Shown here: positions 56,161-64,000 of the stretch, one piece after another
Layout of the letters: every line of letters starts with the position of its first letter
Position numbering within the stretch: the first letter of the stretch is position 1
Source of the DNA: Desmodesmus armatus
Lineage: Eukaryota; Chlorophyta; Chlorophyceae; Sphaeropleales; Scenedesmaceae
DNA: 64,000 nt
Assembly: GCA_007449985.2 (NCBI GenBank)
Contig: VIIQ02000848.1
Coordinates: forward strand, 62,001 to 126,000
Direction of reading: 5' to 3'
Program-made: the position numbers and the translations under genes
The notes under the pieces: model-generated
What the model was told of the DNA's origin: nothing
The model's input: only the letters and a program-made list of their open reading frames with translations
The model's database searches: none

Positions 56161-58053
56161 ATGCAGCAACCAAAGCGGCTCGTGCAGCTCAGCAAGGAGA
56201 TGTCTCGCCTGCTCAGGCACTCCCCGCCACCTGGCACCATGGACCCACAGGTGGGCCCCACATGTGGGCCCCCGCATGTGCTGCTGTGGGTTACCACCCT
56301 CAATACTTGCAAAGCACACAACTGAATCATACCCACACCTTGACGCCCTGCTGCTGCTGCAGGGCTGGGTCCCGCTTGGTGTGCTAGCAGAGCACATGCG
56401 CAGCAAACCAAGCTTGGATGAGTTACGGCTGGTGGTGGCAGAGAACAACAAGGTGCGGTGGCAGCTGCAGTCAAGGACCGTACAACGTTCAGTGTCGGAC
56501 ACTTGTCAACACAACCACACTGCATTTGAACTTCACTACATCTCAGCCAACTCATGAGTTGGCTGGTGATTTTCAGCCAAGCGCCTTTCTTCTTCTGGAT
56601 AGAAGGTTGCATGGCGTGACAAACAGCACACTACTGGCTGCTGTGGCTCTGTCAGACGCGCGTGAACTAGCCCTGCACACGTGCTAACCGTTAGTGTGGC
56701 ACACTGGTGCCTGTTGCCTTGTGCCTGCAGCAACGCTTTGTGCTGGACGACCATCACATACCTCCCAGGATAAGGGCAGCCCAGGGCCACAGTATCGCCC
56801 TTTCCAACCCACTTCTAGCACCAGTCACTGACGCAGCAGCAGTACCAGTGGCAATTCATGCCACCAGCCTGGAGTCATGGCAGGCCATAAAGGCATGTGG
56901 GGAGTTGAGGCGCATGAACAGGTGGGGCAACTCCTCACAGGTATTCAAATCAGAGGAATGGTTGCAAGGCCGCCCACCAGCAGCATTTGAGGCAGGTTTT
57001 GAGCATTGGTAGTGCCTCTGCTTCCTCAAAGCAGGGAGAGTTCCGCTTGTACAGACAGCAGGGGCACCTGTGGCCGTCCGGCGGCCACTTATGCGGCATC
57101 AGTCACTGATGCAGAACAGATACTCGGGCACCCCCCACACACACACACACATGTATTCTACGTGCTTAACACACACATTCATGACTGAATTGGAGTGGCT
57201 GGTTGCAACTAATGTGTCAACACACATGTCATGTGTTGACACACACACATTTTGGTGCCTGCACAAGTAAACTGCACCACTCAACCAGCCCTGTCTGTCT
57301 GTGACTGCAGGACGCACATCCATTTTGCCACCAGCCCACATATGTTGAGAGCCAATCAATGGGCACGTGTCTTCCTGCTGCTGAAGCTGCAGGTAAGTTA
57401 CCTTGGAAGGAGGTTAGCTTCAGTCACTCCTAATGATAGCTCAACTACGCAAGTTTGTGCAGCTTGTACCGGTAATCTGCTAGTTTTGAGTGCACCCCGT
57501 GTGTGATTTGCATTCAGCTGGGATGCTGTCCTGCTCTGTCAGCTGACATGCCCTGGCACACCACGATGGCAGGTCGCATTATGCATGTGGCAGGCCTTGT
57601 GTACGCGATCAGGCAGCTACTTCACGAGTTTAGCTATGAAAGCTGCAAGTTGTCAGCAGCATGTCAAGCCACCAACCGCAGTCGCATGTGACCACCACAT
57701 GGACTGTGTGCATGCATGTGCTGTGCCTTGCAGCATGCTGAGCTCTGATTCAATGCTGCACCAACGGCAGGTCCGCAGCCCGCCGCAACATGGACTGTGT
57801 GCCTGCATGTCCTGTGCCTTGCAGCATGCTCAGCTGTGATTCAATCCTGTACCAATCACAGTTGGTAGCCGACGTGACATGGACTGTGTGCTGCATGTGC
57901 TGTGCCCTGCAGGATGCGTTGGGGGCTGGGCACGCTTTTTCCTTGTCAGCCAATGGCGTGTTGCTGTGTGAAGGGCCGTTGCCAATTGTTTTTGTCAAAG
58001 AGGTGTCCCAACAGCAGCTGGGCAACATGTGGGCTGCTGAAGCACCAACATAG
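56161..58053 (+). CDS. TPT1: RNA 2'-phosphotransferase (Tpt1/KptA family)
   Basis: Five exons, phases consistent: 56161-56250, 56363-56452, 56731-56921, 57311-57392 and 57913-58053; about 197 aa, the typical single-domain size. In order: LVQLSKEMSRLLRHSP (family start, with the LSK..S..LRH core), GWVPLGVLAEHMR, LDELRLVVAENNKQRFVLDD, PRIRAAQGHS, a His-Ala-Thr (VAIHATSLESWQAI), THIHFATSP and FSLSANGVLLCEGPLP. These are the conserved Arg-His-Arg-Arg type positions and NAD+-binding segments of the family (LRH, RAAQGHS). The enzyme moves the 2'-phosphate left by tRNA splicing to NAD+, releasing nicotinamide. The start could also be ATG 56140 in the same frame. Confidence 0.9.
57690..57912 (+). repeat. 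three tandem acceptor copies before Tpt1 exon 5
   Basis: The sequence ACATGGACTGTGTGC, TGCTGTGCCTTGCAG and following bases recurs at about 57697, 57789 and 57878 with a period of about 90 bp. Only the last copy joins the true exon 5. The upstream two are followed by CATGCT.AGCT.TGATTCAATnCTG, which is not coding. Confidence 0.8.
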
Positions 58054-59268
58054 CATGTTGTGTGGTGTAGACACAGGGAGTGCATCCAGGCAATGCATCA
58101 CCAATCCAAAGTGTATGATTTGCTGCTGTCCTGAACTGTAGACGCCTGCTGTTACATTGCAATGGACCTGTGACATTGATTCAAAGCCGGTTGAGCTATG
58201 TTGCAACATCGCACACACAGCCAATGCAGATGGTGGATCAGTCACACACTGACTCACTGACAGCGGTGCAAAAAGCAAGCCCATTCATTGGCACAGCATT
58301 CAGTGCCAAACTTTGACCTCATGTGCCGTGGGGCAGGTTTGGGTCATGCAGACCAGACAAGACAAAACATGAGCTGTATGCAACCGCCCACCAACTCTTC
58401 CAAATCACCCAGCAACACAGTGCTTCCACCCCCTGCTGTGGACAGGTATTGCAGCCATTCCCATTCACAGCTGGGAATGGCTGCAATACAGTACCACAAC
58501 CTGACTCACACATGCAACATCTGCTCTCTTACTAGTTGATGCCCTCCTCTGGCTAGATGCCTATGTCTGCTCAGATGCACTACAGCTGCTGAATTGGTGC
58601 ATCCATACTGTACAGGGTAGCAGGCAGGTCCTGCATAACATTGCACAAGTGCCTGATGCCCTCAATGCGGCCATGCAGTGACAGAAGGAAGCCAAAAACT
58701 CTTCTGCAAAATAAGCTACAGACTGCACGCGTTGCAACCATTCGTCAGACCACTCACAGCATCACCAGCAACAGCACACCTTGACCATACACCAAGATGC
58801 GTGCACTACGCTGCCTTGCAGGAATGCATGTATGCCTGGACCCCTTGCAGCCAAGGGCCACATGCATTGCCAACTGTCGACACATACATCCTGCACCCTT
58901 CATGACAATTCACCCCACCCAGAGCTGCGGCTAGCCGCATGCTGTGCTGTCTGCATAGCGTGCATCAAGCCGGCTTGATGAGTCCATGGAGTGCTCACTA
59001 GGCGCTCATTGCCAACTGCCAGATGGGCAGGACAAGCACAGATAGGACACGAGTTGCATCCTGACGACACACAAACACACACATGCTCACTCCCTGCTTG
59101 GAAGGAAGCAGCAGCACGTTGATGATGCACAACCGCACACATGCTCTCCCTCTTTCCTCCAAGGAAGGCAGCTGCAACTGCCAGGATAGAGCAGCTCTCC
59201 TGACCACCAACGCTGCACTGCAGGATCCATACTGCTCAATACTGCTGCTGCTGCTGCTGTATAGCTAG
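58054..59268. other. convergent intergenic region
   Basis: This lies between the Tpt1 stop (plus) and the kinase stop (minus). A small inverted repeat, GCAGCCATTCCCATTC facing GGGAATGGCTGC, is present at about 58450-58485. No exon or repeat array was convincing. Confidence 0.4.
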
Positions 59269-62055
59269 CTAGACGTGCGCAGCTTGAGGCGCCAAGCGCG
59301 CATGCACCTGCGCAATCACACCCTCTAGCTCCTGTGCATTGAGCGCACATGGGGACCCCAGGTTCTGGTGTAGCTGCGCCAGCTGCAACAGATGTTGGTC
59401 CTGCATGGCGATATCATGCACAAAGAAGGGATGCTGCATGATCTGAGGCAGGGTGATCCTGTCTGCTGCAAGGGGCGCAAGCATACGCTCAATGAGGTCC
59501 CTGCAATCCTGCGACAGCGGCTTGTAATATTTCAGTGGCCGAGGGCCCCTCAGGTGTGTGTCCACATCCTGCGCATTCCGAATGAGTTCTGTGGTGAAGG
59601 GGTAAGTCATATTGAGGGACGCGTACAGCAGCACGCCTGCTGACCAGACGTCGACAGGCGCGGGCGCGTAGCCGGGATTGTCGTCGGGGTTGTGCTGGCC
59701 GTTCTGTGCGTTGTCGTTGCCGTGGTTGTTGAAGTTGTAGACCTCTGGTGCCTTGTACTGTGAAGTGCCCTGCGGCAAGCAAGCAGCAAGGCGATTCATG
59801 CAGCAACAAATCTACCAGATGTGCACCTTGAAGAGCGTAGAGGCCAAAGTCACCCTGAACCTCCTGCCATGCAGGGCTTCCAACAACATTCGTTGCAATG
59901 ACAAACTTTGTGAAGAGCCAGAGGTAGAGCCATGGATAGAGCTGGAGCCCACTCCAACATGCCTGAGGCAAGCTCTGAGGCGGAGGAACTCAAGACAGTG
60001 TGGTACAGTAATTCCCCCAAAAGCTCAATGCTTCCAGCGGCTGCTGCAGGCAACTGACATCAAGAATCTGCTTTTAGTTCGGTTGATAGTCCGCAGTCTC
60101 CTTTGCACAGGCACCGTGCCTGTGGCGGCGAAACTGCTGACACAGTACTGTCAGCAGCTTGCCCTGCCTTTCATGTGCGCGGCTGAGGGTCCATGCCATA
60201 AACCATGCACATCATACCACCACATACATGAACAAATTCGTGCTGAGGCAACTCACCACGTCTGTTTTTGCTGCCTCGCCTGTCCTGCTGAGTCCAAAGT
60301 CAGCCACCTTGAGCAGCCATAAAGCCTGAGGAGGCAGCTGCCGCACACCATCAAGCTGCATACACTGCACAACACAGAGCAGCAGATGATGCCATCCATA
60401 CCGTTGGGTGCTTTGCAGCAGTGTACTATTGCTGCTGCTGCTGTTGCGTCTGCTGTTGCTGCTGTGGTTGCTGTAAAGCAGGCAAGGTGGTGTGCCGCTG
60501 GAGATCTGCCACTGTCACACTAGCACATGTCCCACTGCAGTGCCGTGCTGCCATACCCACCAAGATTCCACAAAGCCCAGCCTATCGAGTAGATAAGAAG
60601 CACCCACCTTGCACAGGCTGTTCTCCAGTTTGATGTCCCTGTGCACCACACCCTTTGCATGAAGGTAGTCCAGGGTGCAGATCAGCTGCTGGAAGAACCA
60701 CCTGCAGGCAGGGCAGAAACAGTCAACACATACGCACACACCAGGGCTGGACCAAGTGACGCACACAAACACATTTGAGCCGGAGCAATCAAGGCGCCAG
60801 GAGCAACCAGCACATACCCACACATGTTGAACCTGTAGCTAGGGAGCTCAAAGAGCTCATTCCATCCATGCACATTAATTAGCGTTGGGCCCCCCCTGAG
60901 CACAAGTGCCGGGCAACAGCTGGGAGGTTGGCACCCGACCAAGCCTTCAGCTGCAACTACTGAGCTGGCAATCATGCATCTGTGCTGAAGTGGGTGGAGT
61001 CTTTTGCGAAGTGAGGCAGCTTGTCAGCCTGGTGATGAGGTGCATTGCCGGCCTAAGCACTGGCGCCTGGCTGCTGCTCAATCAGCTGGTGCTGCTGCAT
61101 TCCTACGAGGGAAGGTGGCCATCTGCCATGCTTTCCTGCAGCTACCATTCTGATATGCTCTTGCCAATCTGGTGGTACTGCCTACCACAAAGCTCGCGCC
61201 CACTGCTGATCAACATGGTTGCGCTGCTGCCGCCGTATGGTACACCCACCTGACCAAGGCCTCGTTAGGTGCTGCAGTGCTGTTGATGAGGTTGAGCAGA
61301 GTGCCGTCCTGCACATACTCCAAGACGATGTTGAGGTAGTTGTCGTCAGAAATGAACACGTCCAGCATCTTGACAATCAGGGGGTGGTTGAGCTGGTGGT
61401 GGATGCGCAGCCTGCAGGACAACCACAGGCCGCATGGCGGGTCAGCACGGATCAGGATGGTGTGTACAGCACAGCAGCTATCACGTGCGCAGTTGGGTGA
61501 CAATCAGGGGGTGGTTGAGCTGGTGGTGGCTGCGCAGCCTGCAGGACAACCACAGGCCGCATGGCGGGTCAGCACGGATCAGGATGGTGTGTACAGCAGA
61601 GAGGGCAATGATGCGGAGTGCTAGGCACACCGTGTTGATAGCACGGGAGAGAGTGTGACTGCAATGCAGTCGCCACGTAACCCCGTGCTGATAGAGCACA
61701 GCCCTGAGCGCAGCACTCAGCACAGCACTGCCACAGAGTGCTTCACAGCCTCAGCACAGCAGACAGGACTCAGGTCCGGGAACCCCTCCCCTGATCTCAT
61801 ACACACACGCACTCACTCGCGTTTCAGGTCCCGATTCAGGACACATGCCCTTTTTGCATCATGCACCATCAGGTCGATGCGCTTGATGGCCACCTTGTTG
61901 TCTGATCGGTCACGTGCTGCTGTATCTGTGTATAGCCACACGGAGTACTGGCCACGGCCTAGGAACTGGGGGCGCTGTCCAGTTCCTGGATCTGGCACTG
62001 CTACATACTGCTGCTGCTTCAGGTGCAGGGGTGGGGGCACTCTGTCCAGCTTCAT
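59269..62055 (-). CDS. Ser/Thr protein kinase (CAMK/AMPK-SnRK-like)
   Basis: Five exons with consistent phases: 62055-61817, 61411-61250, 60701-60608, 60325-60257 and 59769-59269; about 354 aa, essentially a bare kinase domain with short ends. Motifs in order: FLGRGQYSVW (Gly loop), VAIKRIDL (ATP-anchoring Lys), RIHHQLNHPLIVKMLDVF, IVLEYVQDGTLL (hinge), YLHAKGVVHRDIKLENSL (catalytic HRD), LLKVADFGLSR (DFG), GTSQYKAPEVYNF (P+1 loop and APE), DVWSAGVLLYASLNMTYPF and DLIERMLAPLAADRI (Arg of subdomain XI), then HPFFVHD. An Asn/His/Gly/Pro-rich insertion of about 25 residues lies between APE and DVW. ATG 62055 is chosen because the Gly loop follows after about 30 residues. The substrate is unknown. 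Confidence 0.88.
61498..61598 (-). repeat. near-perfect 101-bp duplication of kinase exon 2 5' edge
   Basis: 61371-61471 and 61498-61598 agree at all but one position by eye (GGATGCG versus GGCTGCG). The unit contains the last part of the upstream intron, the CCTGCAG acceptor and the first 41 nt of exon 2. The copy farther from the exon body is upstream in sense, so two equally good acceptors compete; using the distal one would change His to Ser and then run into non-exonic sequence. Confidence 0.9.
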
Positions 62056-63737
62056 GGTCTACGGTGTGCGTGTCTTGACGACGGTGCAGAACGATTCCGC
62101 TGTGCTTGACGTTCTTTTACAGCCTGAAGACACAGATTTCGGAGAGAGGCAGTCGTGATCTGTGGTTACAATCAGAAAACAAAGTGCAGACTGAGCCGTA
62201 TTGTGTCGAGACGCCGCACGCTCATGAGAGTTGGAAGTAGCGCGCTGTATTGTTGCTGCATGTCACACACAATGGTGACATGTTGTAGACCTTCGACCTT
62301 CCAGTGACCATCCATGGATCTGAGAAAATGCGGGGAGGGGTACTTGGAGACGAAAGAACAATGCCAACAAACAAGAACACGACCAGAGGCATTTCAAGGT
62401 GGTGCCTGGACTGCCTTGTGCAACAGCTGATCGGTACTTGCCTCCTGGCCCAGACCTGAGCCAGTACCATTGGTAGTTGTGTGTTACCAGTTTGGCTGCA
62501 GTCAGAGTGCCCCTACAGGCTGATGGTGTAATTTCTGAAAATTAAAATATTCAAGACAAGTGATATGCTCGTGGACACCCTCATGAGCCCTGGCTCGCTG
62601 GACCGACCCTGACAGGCTGTCGGCGACAGCCGACCCTAACGACGAGCGTGCAACGGCAGCACCTGCGGCTTTGAGCCCTGCCAGGGACCAGCAATGCAGC
62701 CAGTGTTAGCCCCTTTGCTCCGCCATGCACACCCCATACACCCTCGCACCAGCCGTACAGGCCAGCACCTGATGCCTGCAACAGCACCCCCTGGCAGGTT
62801 CTGGCACCAGTCGGGTTGCTGCAGTTGCTGTGCTGCACAGTCGGCAACAGGTGCAACAGAAGCAATTTCCTATGTGGGGGCAGGGAACCCGACTGGCCAG
62901 GCTGTGCATGTTTGGAAAGTGCCACGGGGGTAACGGCAAACAACATTCGAGTGCAAGTTGGCATGATGAAGTGGTTGCTGGCAGCTGCATCTTTCGTACT
63001 GCCAGTGTTGTGGTTGCAGTGAGCTATGGCAAACCAGTAGCAGCAACAGCAGCGCTAGCGTAACAGGCGGCTTGGGGCAGCAGTAGTAGCACAGTCAAGC
63101 ATGGCTGCTTCATACAAGCCGCTTGTATGATGACCAGGGTTGTGGGAACCAAAGGGTGAGTGTGCTTGCCCTAGGGCCTCATACCTGACCAGGGGGATTG
63201 AGGTACCAACGGCCACAAAGCATGAGAAGATCATAATGATGGACGGCCTGTGATCCCAGAGGACTACCTAGAGGATACCTCACAGCTGTGACAGTGATGG
63301 TTGGTGTCACATTGCAAGGATGCAGCTGACACAGCGAGGCCTGTCTCACGTGCACCTGGCTGTGCATGCAGCTGATGCGATTGTACGAAACATCAGTCCT
63401 CCAGGTTGCACGAGGGGGGGGGTGCACACCAGCATAGACCACAACGCCTCACAGCACAGCACAGTCATGATGGCACACTGTGACAGTGTGTGTGTGTGTG
63501 GGGGGGGGGGAGCGGGAGGAATAAACTTACATAGTGCAAAATCATTCGAAGGATTCAGAAATGAAAACTACTGAAATGGCACTGTCTCTCACTCTGTCTC
63601 TGAACTGTCTGTCACTCTGGGTTGATGTCAACAACTGCTTTGCAAATTGTGTGGCTGAACTCAGTAGGCCCAAACTGCTCAGCTGTCTCGACAAGATGAG
63701 CTTCCGTGCGATATGATACAGACTGAAGGCAGCAGCA
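62056..63737. other. divergent intergenic region
   Basis: This lies between the kinase start (minus) and the plus-strand exon at 63738. It holds a short inverted repeat (GGCTTGTATGA... near 63110-63130: TTCATACAAGCC GCTTGTATGA), a TG run followed by a G tract (63487-63511) and only shadow ORFs. Confidence 0.4.
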
Positions 63738-63785
63738 ATGGCTTTGACGAAGTTCACAAGGCGGGAGGTGGAGGACAGCATAATG
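63738..63785 (+). CDS. probable first coding exon of a gene continuing to the right
   Basis: ATG at 63738 gives MALTKFTRREVEDSIM and ends at a GTGAGC donor (63786). The charged, helical start and clean donor look like a genuine N-terminal exon, but 16 residues do not allow a family call. The rest of the window to 64000 would be intron. Confidence 0.4.
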
Positions 63786-64000
63786 GTGAGCTGCATGGTA
63801 CTGTTGACGGTGAAAAGTATAGTAGTTCAACTCAAACTTGGCCTGATATTCCACAACAGCTGGCAGAGGCATGAGCTACCAAACTGTCGGTTTGGAGCGG
63901 CTGTGTGTGCTGTTTGCAATTGTTGGCAGACAGGCATAGACGGGGAGGGCATCATCATAGCCATCAGCACATGGAACTGAAGTTTGTTGTCTACTCAGTT

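Overview
The window looks like nuclear DNA of a chlorophyte green alga of the Chlamydomonas/Haematococcus type. This assignment is an inference from gene style: many short exons with GT...TGCAG introns, very long homopolymeric C/G tracts, CTG/CAG tracts coding for Ala, Gln or Ser runs, a secreted LysM/proline-rich wall-type protein and a coiled-coil protein of ciliary type. No bacterial operon, rRNA, tRNA or CRISPR was seen.

Layout. (1) 0.5-9.2 kb, minus strand: exons of a large unidentified, probably alpha-solenoid protein running off the left edge. Nearly every exon edge has been tandemly multiplied. (2) 9.7-16.8 kb: eleven or more copies of an approximately 165-bp imperfect palindrome. A plausible N-terminal exon of a minus-strand gene lies at 17.14-17.57 kb. 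(3) 19.0-23.1 kb, plus: secreted LysM/Pro-Thr-rich protein. (4) 23.1-28.9 kb: tandem repeats and one copy of a 965-bp dispersed element. (5) 28.96-33.15 kb, plus: SAC3/GANP family protein of the LENG8/THP3 type. (6) 34.9-37.8 kb, minus: remnant of an LTR-type retroelement with integrase tail, PHD finger and an extra downstream ORF. (7) 38.6-42.7 kb, plus: Ala/Gln-rich coiled-coil protein. (8) 44.6-55.3 kb, minus: complete-looking NAD+-dependent (bacterial-type) DNA ligase with 16 exons, zinc finger and BRCT domain. (9) 56.16-58.05 kb, plus: RNA 2'-phosphotransferase (Tpt1/KptA), head-to-head with the ligase. (10) 59.27-62.06 kb, minus: Ser/Thr protein kinase. (11) 63.74 kb, plus: first exon of another gene.

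The unifying observation is structural. In almost every gene, the intron next to a true exon carries degraded or near-perfect tandem copies of that exon's edge including its splice site. Copies of 5' exon edges (with the acceptor) lie upstream of the real exon and are associated with C runs in the sense strand. Copies of 3' exon edges (with the donor) lie downstream and are followed by G runs. One such duplication (kinase exon 2) is 101 bp with a single visible mismatch, so the process seems recent or ongoing. The other notable points are a spliced nuclear ligA gene paired with another NAD+-using nucleic-acid enzyme, and the palindrome family, one member of which contains a perfect 20-bp duplex of small-RNA size.
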